Source: Branchiostoma lanceolatum (lineage: Eukaryota > Chordata > Leptocardii > Amphioxiformes > Branchiostomatidae). Taken from it: 64,000 bases of DNA. A program made the position numbers and the translations under genes. This document shows positions 22,074 to 33,705 of the stretch, piece by piece (position 1 is the first letter of the stretch; each line of letters starts with the position of its first letter). The stretch spans positions 1,771,001 through 1,835,000 of the forward strand of contig NC_089729.1 in the NCBI RefSeq assembly GCF_035083965.1. The letters run 5' to 3'. A model generated the notes under the pieces. That model was not told where the DNA came from and searched no databases. It saw only the letters and a program-made list of their open reading frames with translations.

Positions 22074-25000
22074 GTAAGAACTAGCAAACATGGACAGCCA
22101 TTTGCTCCAACACCTTTATGTTCCGAAATCCTATGTTCCAACACCCTTAGATTTATGTTCCGAAGTCCTGAGTTTCGACACCCCTACGACGTTCCTATAA
22201 TCACACGTTCATATATGTTAGAGTAGTACGGCCAGGATAAGAACTGTGTCGAAACATAGGGGTGTCACCATCGCAATCAAAACATGTGAAGTGATCGGAT
22301 GAATCATTAGTTTAAGCTTTCTCCACGCAATCGCTGCTTGTCCGCTGTCCTCCACAACTTCTGGGGAGGCCACAGCAGGTACATTCTATAGAATATATCC
22401 ACTACACGTAGACTCAAGATTCTAAGAATGGTAAGAGCTCGCGCAAAGTAAAGATATGAAGTGCCTATGAATAAGCAGCTAAAGGTTGCACCACGCACTT
22501 GCTAATTGTCTACTACCTTCCACAGCTTTTACTGATCTTGACCAACGTGCTCTTGCCCTAACAACCCAGTAATGCTTTCGAGAACAGCCCTCAAAACCAA
22601 TATGTTTAGCCTGTATTTGCAAAACTCTTCTAACTGTCCATAGGTATAGCTCAAGCATTCTAGGTTTTGTTTACTTGTACATAATAGCACGGGAATAAAA
22701 GAATGAGCGCTCGAGCATATGCACACACGCGGGTAGGAATGTGTATATTGGAGATAAGAAAACACAATGTCTACACAACCGATAAGTGTAAATTGAAATA
22801 AACTCAAAGTAAGCCACACTAAGCAGAAAGGGGGCCATAAATCATATATTTCACAAGTTTGAATATTTGATAAGCATGTAATAGTACTAGTGCTAGGGAG
22901 TAAATCAGTATCTTTTTTAAGCTTTAAACTTGAATGTAAACAAGAGCAACGGTTGTAACTGCCACTTGTAACGTAGCAACAGAAACATACACATTTCATA
23001 CACACTTCCACGAATAGTCGCTTGGTGGCGCCTCACATAACACGGTCACTATGATGCAGCTACGGTATTGATATTGATTTTGACCCTGAATTGATTCCAA
23101 TAACAAATAATTACCTTCGCCAAGAGAGTTTTCCGGTCTATGTGTTTATGTCTTTGCCTGCCTGTCTGTGTGTCTGTGAACAGCATAACTAGATAGGTTG
23201 TACAATGTTATTTGAATGGAAATCTATGGTATCTATGCTGGGAGGTACCGGTGTTTTGACAACTTGTGTTATTTGCGTAGAGAAAAAAGCAGGTAATACG
23301 ATTTATACAAATTGGGGTCTTATTTTTATAATCAACACAAAACCTTCATAATGTGTCAGCTGTAAAGGTGAACGTCAGTTGGTGAAGGTATGAGGTCGCG
23401 GAACCACGATATCTTTCAACCGCAGTGGAGGCCTAATAGACTAATCACTCCTCACTCCTTCCACGACTTTTCAAGGTGACCAGTTTAAGACGGTGGACTG
23501 TGACGCCCGAAACCTGACCAGCATCCCCGGCCCGTTGCCTAGCGACGCCATCAACATTTTCCTTGGAAACAACAACATCCGGGAAATACCAACAGGTATG
23601 AAATAATAGAATTTGGAGCCATTCAAATGTCATAACAAATGTTGATGTTAAGATGTGCAGCATATTTTCAAAATGTTGATATTGCTCCTATTTCGCTGAA
23701 GCTGGTGACATTACCAAGGTCGTGATTTTCGAAAAATGTTACGATCTTTCATCCAAACATCTGCTTGAAGAGTGGAACTGCGCTGAACGGAAGTAATAGT
23801 GGTTTGGGAATCCAATTGAAGGGGGAATGGCTAGTTCTGTTGGGAATGGGGAGAGGGGAGACGAATAAGCCGTTTCAAAGCCAAAGTCAAAGGCACCTAG
23901 CCTGGTTATTCGCTATATACTGCTAGGGGTCATAAACTTTGACATATAACCCACAATACATTACATCGCACATGCGCACTGCAAACAGTGAACTGACGTA
24001 TTTCCTTGAAACTCTAAGGCATGTGGGTCAAAATTTGTGTCCTTGTGTTAGATTAATATTTCGAATTTGATCATGTTTTTGATCATCAGAAGTGAGTTTC
24101 AGACTACACTTAAATGGATTTCAATGTTCTTCTTATCTACATAGACGCCTTTAACAGCCTTTCCTCCGTGGAGAACCTTTACCTGAACAACAACCCGCTG
24201 ACCAGTCTGCCGCCGGACGCCTTCCGAGGCCTGACCGCGCTGCAGAAGCTGGACCTGGGGGAGTGTCAGATCGGCACCATAGAGGAGAACGCCTTCCGGG
24301 GTCTCACCGAGCTCACGGATCTGGTGTTAGACACTAACCAGGTAAGGGTCGGGTCGGCACCATACAGGACAACGCCTTCCGGGGTCTCACCGAGCTCACG
24401 GATCTGGTGTTAGACACTAACCAGGTAAGGGTCGGGTCGGCACCATACAGGACAACGCCTTCCGGGGTCTCACCGAGCTCACGGATCTGGTGTTAGACAC
24501 TAACCAGGTAAGTGTCAGATCGGCACCATAGAGGAGAACGCCTTCCGGGGTCTCACCGAGCTCACGGATCTGGTGTTAGACACTAACCAGGTAAGTGTCA
24601 GATCGGCACCATAGAGGAGAACGCCTTCCGGGGTCTCACCGAACTTACGGATCTGGTGTTGGACACTAACCAGGTAAGTGTCAGATCGGCACCATAGAGG
24701 ACAACGCCTTCCGGGGTCTCACCGAGCTCACGGATCTGGTGTTAGACACTAACCAGGTAAGTGTCAGATCGGCACCATAGAGGACAACGCCTTCCGGGGT
24801 CTCACCGAGCTCACGGATCTGGTGTTGGACACTAACCAGGTAAGTGTCAGATCGGCACCATAGAGGAGAACGCCTTCCGGGGTCTCACCGAACTTACGGA
24901 TCTGGTGTTGGACACTAACCAGGTAAGTGTCAGATCGGCACCATAGAGGACAACGCCTTCCGGGGTCTCACCGAGCTCACGGATCTGGTGTTAGACACTA

Positions 25001-26287
25001 ACCAGGTAAGGGGCGGGAGCGTTAGACACTAAAGCCCCTATCTCACTAGACCCACGGCGGCCGAGCAATTTGACAGCGCGCTCAACACATTCCATCGATA
25101 AAAAACTAATCGTTTTACGCTTTGTGTGTTTTGTTGTCGTTTTGGTTCTACTTGTGCGTTTTGCATGATAATCCAATTATAAAGTCAAGGGTAACACAAT
25201 TTCAATTTTAGAGATATTTCAAAGTGTATCAACCAGGCCATTGAAAATAATTAAAAAACTGTCGAAAAGCTATTTCTAACATAGTCATCTTTTCATAGCC
25301 CTCTAGGCACCACTGAACAGGCTAGGGCATCAGCTAACATTCTGTCTCTCCCGGTTTTCTGATCTTCTTGAACTGAGCGCTTGCTACTAGGCGTTGTAAA
25401 CAATTAAGTCAGATCTAGAATGATGCTGTTTGTTCATTTATTTTCCATTACAGATCAAAAGTGTGTCCTTGTCGACATTCCAAGGCCTGGCTAGCCTCAA
25501 CACCCTGAACATGAGAATGAACCAGCTGACGTCGCTTCCGGCGGATGTGTTTGAGTCGACCCTTAACCTCCAGAGCCTGTACCTGTCCGGCAACCAATGG
25601 GACTGCACCGACTGTTCCCTCGCCTGGCTTCCCAGGTACGTGGATGGTGATTCCTTCAGTCATCCCTTGGTTCATTCTTTCATTCATTCATTCATTCATT
25701 TATTAACTGTAAACTTTAATACAAAAGATTTTATCATCGATTCTTTTTTAATAGAAAAGCTTACCTTGAGTTAAAGTATCTTGTCTGTTTGAAGTACCTT
25801 ATGTTTCAAAATACAAATTTATAAAGTGATAGCACGATCGAGCTTGTCAAACCTCAGCATGTAAAAGAACCCAGCACACTTATCGAGACGAGTGGGACAG
25901 GGAGTCCCGATATGCTTTGCAAAAACAAGCAAGCCGCAGCGAAGCCGGATTGCACATTGAATATCAATTAAATATCACTTGAATATTGAATATCCCAAAA
26001 ATGTTGCTCAAGTTCCTTGATTAAGGTTGTTGGCCACATTTCATTCATATCATGTCATGACGGAGGTTTCTGATGCAGTGTCCTTTTTTACCGCCAGGTG
26101 GCTCTCGCTGACGGGAGTTTCTCTGGACGCCTCCAAGTGCGCTACCCCGTCTCTGTCCCAGGGCAGTCTGGTGCGGAACGTCCTGGTGACAGAGTGCCCT
26201 GGTCTCGTGAGTTCGTCAGTCACCATGGCAACGCCCTTCACAACCGCCACCATGACCTTTCTCGCTGTGTTTTTCTTCTTCCTTTGA
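21974..26287 (+). CDS. LRR: GPI-type leucine-rich-repeat surface protein, VLR-like (5 exons)
   Basis: Exons are 21974-22073, 23476-23595, 24145-24341, 25454-25635 and 26098-26287, totalling 789 nt and 262 residues. Phases run 1, 1, 0, 2 with GT-AG at every junction. Residues 1-21 are a signal peptide. An LRRNT follows (CPSACTC, then a fourth Cys in VDCDA), then about five LRRs with LxxLxLxxNxL spacing ([55 protein letters not shown]), and an LRRCT ([16 protein letters not shown] and two more Cys). It ends in a Ser/Thr-rich spacer and a hydrophobic end ([10 protein letters not shown]), as expected for GPI attachment. From family knowledge, this layout matches lamprey variable lymphocyte receptors and the VLR-like LRR proteins reported in amphioxus, so an immune or adhesion role is plausible. 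That role is inference. Confidence 0.9.
22074..23475. other. LRR intron 1
   Basis: 1.4 kb with no recognised exon. The minus-strand 160-codon frame at 22529-23011 lacks recognisable domains and is more likely chance in AT-rich sequence. Confidence 0.5.
23476..23595 (+). CDS. LRR exon 2, end of LRRNT and first repeat
   Basis: The acceptor is TTTTCAAG|G and the donor CAACAG|GTATG, phase 1 at both ends. It encodes [20 protein letters not shown] and [15 protein letters not shown], the usual LRRNT-to-LRR1 transition. Confidence 0.88.
24145..24341 (+). CDS. LRR exon 3, central repeats
   Basis: The acceptor is CTACATAG|AC and the donor ACCAG|GTAAGG, phase 0 at the end. It encodes two full LRRs and the start of a third. 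Joining the donor at 24341 to 25454 restores a perfect repeat ([17 protein letters not shown]), so this first donor must be the productive one among the nine copies. Confidence 0.9.
24342..25005. repeat. Eight 83-bp tandem copies of the exon 3 end, each with a splice donor
   Basis: Units start at 24342 and every 83 bp to 24923, ending at 25005. Each copies the last 83 nt of exon 3 and ends ACTAACCAG followed by GTAAG. Eighty-three is not a codon multiple, and the in-frame read-through stops within unit 1. Variants include EEN versus EDN codons plus silent GAGCTC/GAACTT and TTA/TTG changes. Units from 24591 repeat at 24840, giving a higher-order period of 249 bp. Confidence 0.97.
25029..25220. 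mobile_element. CCCCTCTCACTGG MITE, one end lost
   Basis: It reads TAAAGCCCCTATCTCACTAG, then CTCAACACATTCCATCGATA, TTTTGCATGATAATCCAATT and AAGTCAAGGGTAACACAA, collinear with copies at 17331 and 39544. The right inverted end is missing. It lies in LRR intron 3, just after the donor array. Confidence 0.8.
25454..25635 (+). CDS. LRR exon 4, last repeats and start of LRRCT
   Basis: The acceptor is TTCCATTACAG|A and the donor CCCAG|GTACG, phase 2. It encodes two more LRRs and [15 protein letters not shown], the LRRCT signature. Confidence 0.9.
26098..26287 (+). CDS. LRR exon 5, end of LRRCT and GPI-type tail
   Basis: The acceptor is TTTTTTACCGCCAG|G. It encodes [18 protein letters not shown], a second Cys in TECPG, a Ser/Thr spacer and [10 protein letters not shown] before TGA. 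No charged residue follows the hydrophobic run, which favours GPI anchoring over a transmembrane helix. Confidence 0.88.
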
Positions 26288-27750
26288 AATGTGAATGTTC
26301 AGAGTTGGGGTAGATGTAATTAATTCAGCTCAAATCATCACCGTTGTGCAGTAATGATTTCTATTTGAAATCTCCAGCCAACAGTCTAATTGCATTGATA
26401 TGAAGATGTAAAAAAAGGGCGGGGACTAGTTTTTAAATCTATCTAACTCTATGTACATTCCTTAGTGTTTTGTCTTCATTTTTGGAGACAGTAGCTGATG
26501 AATATAGTCTCACGTTTTTAATGATCGGAGGATTTTGTGATTTCAGTAGAATTCTTGTTTTAGTTTTCTAGATAAAGGAAGTTCATAGAGCATGCATTAC
26601 GTAAACGATTAGAAAAGTCTTTAGGCTTCGCTTGCTTTGAAAGTGAGTGAATGTGAGCGTGCTTTGAAATATAGATCTCTCAGTCTTCCGAAAAACCTTT
26701 ATAGCCTTTCTTGTGAGGTAATTGAATGTTATAACCGTGAAATGTTGGTAAAATAAGATAAAATCATGCTCATCAATAAACGTTTCGAAATGCACACACT
26801 GTGTTGTGATCATTTCTGTACACAATCTCTTCTTAATTTCTCTCGCACCAAGGTTCCGTTTTAGCCATTCGTCTCACACCGGGGTTCCACAGATGTTCGT
26901 GCATGATAACATCATGAATTGGCATTTAGAGAAAACATGCGTCACGAAATAAGGTTCGCAATCAATTGGTTTCGCGAAAAACACTTTAAAGCCTGGCAAC
27001 TTGCTGATAGGTCGTCACAATCGGCTTTTCTATTTCTGTCTGTTTGCCGAATATTCAAATGCTCGGTACCTGCAAGGGGCATTTCTGTTTTCACCAACTG
27101 ATATCACAGCCATGTAGTGCAACACACTAGCCTCGAAGACAGGCCGCCGAAGCTGACGACACATTGCGTGGAATGTCTTGTTAGATGGTACACATCTACA
27201 CGCTTTTGTTTGAGGCTATCCTACTACTTTGGACATTGTAAGGTGTATTTTTCCTTGGAAAATAACAGCTCGTAGCTCAAAGACTAGATGACATACTTTG
27301 AATACGATGACGTCGACTTTAAGTATTGAAACAATGCATTATTATAATAAATCATACTTAGTAGTAACTTTAATGTTTTGCTCACACATATGGTTCAGGT
27401 TCCAGTGACGTTGAAACTTACATACCCTTGCTGCTTGCTTCTTTCTGTCTTCCGTTCTATTTTCCCCTCATTTTTCTCCTCACGGTTCTTGGATATACCG
27501 GACTCTTCTTGAATAACATTAGTTGGAAAGAGCCACGATTTTCCCCCTTTTGTATCCCATATCGTTTCCCACTAAGATTTGATTCATGAAAATGGGTTTT
27601 GGAATTTACTACACAAATCAATAAGACCGCAGTGATCCTGCCATAGAAATCTTTCTGTCCATCGATTTTAGCCTACCTTCTGTATTGCTGGGAGAACGGC
27701 TTTAGTCTGCATGATCCATGGTCGTGGCGGCGGCAGGAAAACTTAGGAAT
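26288..27750. other. LRR 3' flank, no recognised gene
   Basis: AT-rich. An AATAAA-like signal (CAATAAACG) lies near 26777 and could end the LRR transcript. The short open frames at 26583-26825 (-) and 26919-27101 (+) lack domains. Confidence 0.45.
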
Positions 27751-27850
27751 CAGCGTAAATCACGATCGGAGTGCTAATGGGGACATGTTTTAGACCATCG
27801 CATAATATTAATGTTATTTCCGACTTCGCCACTTACAAGTCAGATGGTAA

Positions 27851-28429
27851 GGCCACAGCAAGTAAATTCCATGGATGACGTCCTCTGCAGACTCCAAATT
27901 TAGTGCGCGGGGGCGAAAAAAGACAAGGCGGGCAAAAAAACAACAAGATATACACATTTTCAAACTTGAATACCATAAAGTATGTAAGAAGAATTGAAGT
28001 GATAAAACATGGTATTACAACCAACACGTCTTTTATCACTGCATTCAATAAAACAGTAACTAACACTGATGTCAACATTGAAATGAATTTAGATCCAGGT
28101 TTGTATAGTACTCAAGGACACAGAGACAAGGTTTCCCGTACACTGGGCACTGGAGTCTCCTGAGTCATGCGGCAGACTGACTGTGACTAAATAATGTGGC
28201 TTTGCTGACTTCGAAATCACCATTTCTATATGTGGAAATGCCTTTAAACGGCATCTAGAATATTTTTGCAATGAACTGGCAGACGTTTAAAACATATTGC
28301 TCCGTTTTAGGTATATTGACCATTGCCAAAGGGTAAACAAATTCTTGTTTTTTTTTGTTGTTTTTTTCAAAATCAGGCGAAAATCAATGCGTGCGCTGAT
28401 GTCATCCATAAAATTTACTTGCTGTGGCC
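27851..28429. mobile_element. 579-bp GGCCACAGC MITE with TAA duplication
   Basis: Termini GGCCACAGCAAGTAAATT and its inverse enclose subterminal GGATGACGTC blocks. TAA flanks both sides (27848-27850 and 28430-28432). The uninterrupted copy reads ATGGTAAGCAAT with a single TAA. A 3-bp TWA target is a PIF/Harbinger trait, so a non-autonomous Harbinger-type element is likely. No transposase is encoded. Confidence 0.9.
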
Positions 28430-28654
28430 TAAGCAATATTCTGGAATGATCTACACTTAAGCCAGTGAACAATCAAATGAGTGTCACTAAGTGGTGATTT
28501 TATTGTAAAATTTTAGTCGACACCTGTCTGCGTATGACATGAGTACTAATGGGGACTCTCGAATGATTTCATTTCCGATATCGCCACGTACAAGCCACAT
28601 GGTAAGCGGTATTCTTGTGTAATCCACACTTTAGCCAGTGAACAATCGAAGGTA

Positions 28655-28777
28655 TTCTCCAAGCAGAGGTACTACAGGTTTTGGTCGGATGGCTCGGAGT
28701 GGCCATGATTTTTAATGCTTCTCTCCCTCAAAATAGTGATCACTTTAAGCCCCACACCGAAACTTCTGCTTGGAGAA
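28655..28777. mobile_element. 123-bp TTCTCCAAGCAGAGG MITE
   Basis: Inverted termini TTCTCCAAGCAGAGGT and ACTTCTGCTTGGAGAA are flanked by TA on both sides. Relatives are at 38922-39079 and 48280-48432, and single ends near 49557 and 54560. Confidence 0.85.
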
Positions 28778-29020
28778 TAAATCAAATGCCTTTCACACCA
28801 ATTTGGATTTTATCATAAATTTCAGCAAACATGTCTTTGTGTATGACCTGGTCGCCAATGGGGAAATGTTTTAGACTCTCGCATAATGTTATTTTCGACT
28901 TAGCCACGCAGAAGCCACATGGTAAGCAATAGTCTGGAATCATCCACACTTTAGCCAGTGAACAAACAAATGCGTGTCACTAAGTGGTGATTTTATTACA
29001 AAGTTTTAGTATACAAATGT

Positions 29021-29880
29021 TTGCGTATTCTGTATATGTTCTATGTCGTGTTCTGTATTTTGAGAGGCATTGACAATCAACCTTGAGCTGCATTGATTTC
29101 CTCAAATATTTCGTGTGACATTTTACCGATAAGTAGATACATAGATGAAAATTTGATAGTTACTACATCTACATTATGGTGTGGGGCGGCTCTCGGGTAC
29201 ATTTTTCTTCCTCTGTAGATTTATGTTAAAAAAATCATTCATCACTAAACACAATTCTAAACCTAGTAGTTGTTAAAAGAACTAGCGGGTGCCTTCGTGC
29301 ACTTGTATCCTTTTAGTATACCCAGCGTACCCACCTAACAAGCAAACTACATGCGCTTTTGTTTTAAAAATCATCCATAACCAACACACCTTTAAACCTA
29401 GTACTTGTTAAAAGAGACTAGCGAGTGCCTTCTTGGACCTGTATCCTTTTAGTACCCAGCGTATCCACCTAACAAGCAAACTACAATGTACATGTGCTTT
29501 TGTTAAAAGGATCGTCCATCAGAAACGCACCTTTAGACCTACGACTTGTTCAAATGTGTCAACGTGTCGCCTTTTGTACTTTTATGTGTTCAAATGAATG
29601 CCCTAGCCACGGGCACCGCTCGCCTAATCTTGTAGCGGCGCTGTTGTTGTCTAGAGCTGGATCCATCATTCTTGATTAGAACACTCAGCTGTCCATTACG
29701 GCAGCGGGAGAGTGATGGGGGGCTGAGCCGGTAGAGACAAGGACTGTCCCCGCCTGTCCCTGGCTCCTCCCCCGGCGCCAGGCGGCTCACCTGTTGCAGA
29801 GGAGGTGTCGGAGTGTGAGCGTGACGGATGGTCCAGTGGGAGTAGGGAGCCACACGTGCGGAGACAACCTGGCCACAGAA
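29021..29880. other. Short tandem units, otherwise gene-poor
   Basis: A block of about 120 bp with GTACTTGTTAAAAG, AGTGCCTTCTTGGAC, TATCCTTTTAGTA and CACCTAACAAGCAAACTACA repeats near 29270, 29400 and 29520. No gene was recognised. Confidence 0.6.
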
Positions 29881-30553
29881 GTGGCCACGCCGAGGAGTAT
29901 ACTGTAACTTTGGAAACTTTCTCGGTGGTTTAATATTAGCAGTTTTCGCAGTGATCACTCTACTGCAAATTCATGACTGGCACCGCGAGTAGGTCTCCCT
30001 CAGTGTATGACTACTCTGCAACAGACTTATCTAATGCTTGGGTCACATTTCCAACCCTGAACCCGGGCGGGCTGTTTGCGGAAACGAAAAAATTATAATG
30101 TTTATCAATAAATAGGCACAAGCTACGCTCTTGAATAATTTTTGGTACGTTTTGTGTTTTTGTTGTCTTTTATGTCATACTTTTTGTTCCCAAACACTGC
30201 CCGGCCGGGCCCCGGATTGAAAATGTGACCCAAGCATAAAGCGCGAATTGAAAACACTGCGAAAGGCTCGTTTTCCCTCGCACCACGAAATACAACCATA
30301 AATGGAGTTAGAAATTAAACAGTGGCCACGCTGAGTAGTGGAGTATACCGTAAGTTTTGAAACTTTCGCTGTGGTTTTAGCAGGGATCACTCTGCTGCAA
30401 ATTCATGACTGACACCGCGAGTATAGGTCTCCCTCAGTGTATGACTACTATACAACAGACTTATTTAAACCGCGAATTTAAAACACTGCGACAGGCTCTT
30501 TTTCCCTCGCACCACGAAATAAAACCACTCCAAAATCAAAAGAAGCTTAAGTT
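29881..30553. repeat. Two-copy tandem repeat, first copy split by a MITE
   Basis: Copy A (29881-30302) and copy B (30322-30553) share GTGGCCACGC, GCTGCAAATTCATGACTG, a GTAGGTCTCCCTCAGTGTAT block, CAACAGACTTAT and AAAACACTGCGA. Copy A contains the 202-bp element at 30035-30236, which copy B lacks. Confidence 0.9.
30035..30236. mobile_element. 202-bp TGCTTGGGTCACATTT MITE with TAA duplication
   Basis: Inverted termini TGCTTGGGTCACATTTCCAA and AAAATGTGACCCAAGCA are flanked by TAA at 30032-30034 and 30237-30239. Subterminal CCCGGGCGGGC and GCCCGGCCGGGC blocks are also inverted. The empty site is preserved in the neighbouring repeat copy. A second family member is at 57114-57311. Confidence 0.93.
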
Positions 30554-30667
30554 AGAAATAAGACAAACAAACAAACAAACAGTAACCAGCACATCACATG
30601 ATATTGAACGTCACCGGCAGGGGCGGAAGTGGCACAACTGAATTACATGTGAAAGCTCAAGGTGTTA

Positions 30668-30725
30668 ATAAATAATAATTTTATTTGCAAGTTCTTGCCC
30701 GAGGGCTAATTGCAACATGAAACAA
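30668..30725 (-). repeat. LINE-type 3' tail
   Basis: On the minus strand TAGCCCTCGGGCAAGAACTT leads into GCAAATAAAATTATTATTT, the form of a truncated CR1/L2-like tail. Similar tails occur at 8627 and 32900. Confidence 0.5.
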
Positions 30726-32039
30726 TACATAGTAAGGGTATACCGTGCAGATAGTGCGAGTTAACAATGTTGACTAGTAGAACACGTGGCTATTCTAAAA
30801 ACTACTACGTAATACAATCTACGCTTTTGGGGTTTGACTTCTTTTTTTGGAAGCAGTGGAAGACGAAGTGTCCCACTTTTTTGTAATGAGTGGGTTTTGG
30901 GTGGTTAACAAGGTTCTAGTTTTATTTTCGTCAGTAAACGTTTGGAAATTGAACACAAAAAGAGTTTATGTGAGCATCTTTAAGAATCCAGTTGGAAGTT
31001 CGTAGGCGTTTTAATCCTTCATTGAAGGAATGAATAGGGTCTCCCAGGCCTTCAATAACATCGTGGTTAGATATACAACAAATCGAACATAAAGTGATCA
31101 TACAAACTAAAATATACTAGTGTTATTCAATGAAATGATTACGCTCTTGGTCTTAGTCTCTTGGCGTATTCCCAGCGATTTGTTAACTCTACCGACTTCA
31201 ATATAGCAGTAATGTATTTTGACTTGCAATGGGGCGCATATTTATTCCATATGCTAAGATAGACCATCTGAATTCCTATGAAACGCTGACATCCCCACTG
31301 AGCGGCAAGATAAGAGAAAGATGGATTTTTTCTTGAAAACTGCAAGATTCTGTATTTGATGATGATTCAGCAGCCCACAGACAGATATAAAGGGACAAAT
31401 AATAGGTAAGACATGTAAAGGACAGTCGGACGAAAGGAATAGGGAGGAGTGGATGTGAGTGTGGAATGAAGATCGTTCCTCGGACACGGCAACTTATGTG
31501 CATCTGTCATGTGTCCCTTCACACAGAAGTCCTGGGTCTCTCCCTTCTCTACACAACTACAAAGCTTGTCATTACTTAGACGGTGGTTCAAAAGCTGTAA
31601 CATCGCTAGCCAGCTCATTGTATAATCCGTACTACTCTCAGTAGTTGATCCTGTATATCCTCCATCTGGGAAGACAGCAAGACGAATAGATTGTCTCCCA
31701 TCTCCCTCGCAGATTTGACAATTTTACGGCAGTCTAAAGCTGACCGTGACATCCTCTCAAATTGACAGAATAATCCCGGTAAAACCCTTCATACATGGAG
31801 CAGTATCGACTCGAGCTCGTCCCCAGGAGGGAGCTTATCATTCTGCTCATCTGTAGTTTCTACAGATTTTCCGTTTCATTTCTCAGGTATAGCATGTAAT
31901 CCAATAGTCATAGAAACTGTCTTTTTTTCTCTATGCATAGCCAGTCCTCTCAGTTTAGCAGCTTGGCTGTCAGTTGTTACTTGACAGGACGCTGTCGTAC
32001 AGCACTGAGGGGGACTGAGGGGTCTCCTCAAACATGGGA
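30726..32039. other. Gene-poor spacer
   Basis: No exon with credible splice sites was recognised. Overlapping frames at 31139-31618 on the minus strand share no domain. Confidence 0.4.
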
Positions 32040-32220
32040 CCTCCATTTAACGTCCTATCCGAGGGACGTCCCTAACCGAGGCTAGGTACTCATTCACATC
32101 TGAGTGAAGTGTAGAAAGTTGTGCCATTCCCAAGGGCACAACATCGGGGCATATCGGTGGCATATCGAACCCACGACCTCTCGGTTGCGGGTGAAACACC
32201 CTAACAATTGCGCCACACGA
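32040..32220 (-). mobile_element. tRNA-derived SINE, diverged copy
   Basis: It contains AGGTACTCATTCACATCTGA, CCCAAGGGCACAACATCGG and an inverted head ending CAATTGCGCCACACGA. The B-box is weakly preserved (ATCGAACCCACGACC). It shares GGCATATCGGTGG with the copy at 21615, so those two form a subfamily. Confidence 0.8.
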
Positions 32221-33705
32221 TGCCACACCAATTATCTTATCATAGCCGATATAAAACGATTATTGTTTACATGGTCTCTTGTTGTTATAAGGGTGTACCA
32301 CTGAAATATTTTCCCCGTGGAAGCAACTGGTTACCGTGCAATAGCAATTTTTAGAATCTGCAATTTCTACAAATTGGCCGCTTCATTCTTCAGGTACAGC
32401 ATGTAACCCAATAGTCACACAGACCGCCTGATTACTGCCAGCGTCCCCGCTGATGAGGAATGGTTATTTTTTACATGATCTATTTACAATACTCTTGTTA
32501 TAAGGCCTTATGGATGTACCACTACTTCAGTTTCTTTGTGGAAGATGCTTGCCTTGCACATTTTCATACACAGAATCTAAAAACATTATATATGCTTGCA
32601 AAGATTGCCCTTCTAGTCTGCCATGGGATTATTTTTCTTTAACTTTGTGAAACTTTGTTATTCCTTTGATGTATCTTTATCCTTGTGAAATGAAGCCCAC
32701 CCACCATCACTAGCAGCCTAGAACTCGTGAACACTGTGTCCTCCATAGTAAAATGATTTGCGTTACAAGCAGAACCCATTAAGGTCGCCATTAGCGCGTT
32801 TTACACCGTTTATTTTTACATCAGCTTCGGTTAGGACTAAGTAGGTGTGACAAGAGGTGATTTCATGATAATTGATATGGGTCTCTGGAAGCCTGCTGTT
32901 ATCAACAAAGTTTATTGCAAATACATACCCGAGGTCTAATTGCATGTACAAACAACACATGTAATAATGATGAATACAATGATATTATGGCTATATCCAA
33001 TTTTATGCCACATTCTAATGTACGCGCTTGGTCGGGCCTAAGTAGCCGTGACAAGAGGAGATTTCATGCTGATTGATTTAGCCCTGTGGAAGCCTCCTGT
33101 GTTACTGCGTGTCGAACTTTATTAGGCATGGAGCTGACGATGATCATTTCAGATGAGATGGTGTTCTGGTGGTGTCGTTGTTCTTGAATGTTCTTTTTTC
33201 TCCTAACGGAACATCAACATTTTTGATCTCCGAGCCATATTACAGTGGATCATGGACGTGATGCGATAATACACATGCAGACAACACATATTGTATCATC
33301 ACAAACCATACGCATTAAATGTATCTGAAAGAAATTCAACTCAAATCTGATTTCTTTAATTTTTTTTCATTAACAGTAGTATCAGTTCTTGTATTTCAAT
33401 TATTTCCTTATCATGTATTTTATTTAAGATGCAGTCAACAACATGAACAGTGCAATCATGTTTACAGCAATATGATCATTAGCGATGAAAACTAAATTGG
33501 AGCTAATTACATGCTTCATATCATTTAGATGATGACAGGCAGATTGATAACTTGAGCAATTAGAAGCTAGTGACACAATCATGATTCATTAGCCAATTTC
33601 TTTTAAAGATTTTGATATATTTTGTTTTGAAGTACAAATGATAGCCGTGTTCTTTGACAACGTCCTGTAGTAAGGTCGCATCTATCGTTAGAATATACAA
33701 ATATC
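32221..33705. other. Gene-poor spacer with a LINE-like tail near 32900-32960
   Basis: TTTATTGCAAATACATACCC at 32908 matches the minus-strand tail family. A block near 31875-31920 (CAGGTATAGCATGTAATCCA) recurs diverged near 32392. No gene was recognised. Confidence 0.4.

Larger units (their letters stand above)
27755..29020. repeat. Three-copy tandem repeat invaded by two MITEs
   Basis: The unit runs through CTAATGGGGACATGTTTTAG, TTTCCGACTTCGCCAC, AGCCACATGGTAAGC, CCACACTTTAGCCAGTGAAC and GTGTCACTAAGTGGTGATTT. Copies begin near 27765, 28540 and 28850. The MITEs at 27851-28429 and 28655-28777 interrupt copies 1 and 2, and the third is uninterrupted, so the empty sites can be read directly. Confidence 0.85.

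Noticed and set aside
22529-23011. 160-codon minus-strand frame in LRR intron 1
   Set aside because: No domain, biased Leu/Ser/Cys composition and AT-rich context. Chance open frame is the simpler reading.
24342-25005. Additional coding LRRs in series
   Set aside because: The unit is 83 bp, not a codon multiple, and in-frame read-through stops within unit 1. Only the first donor gives a continuous repeat into exon 4.
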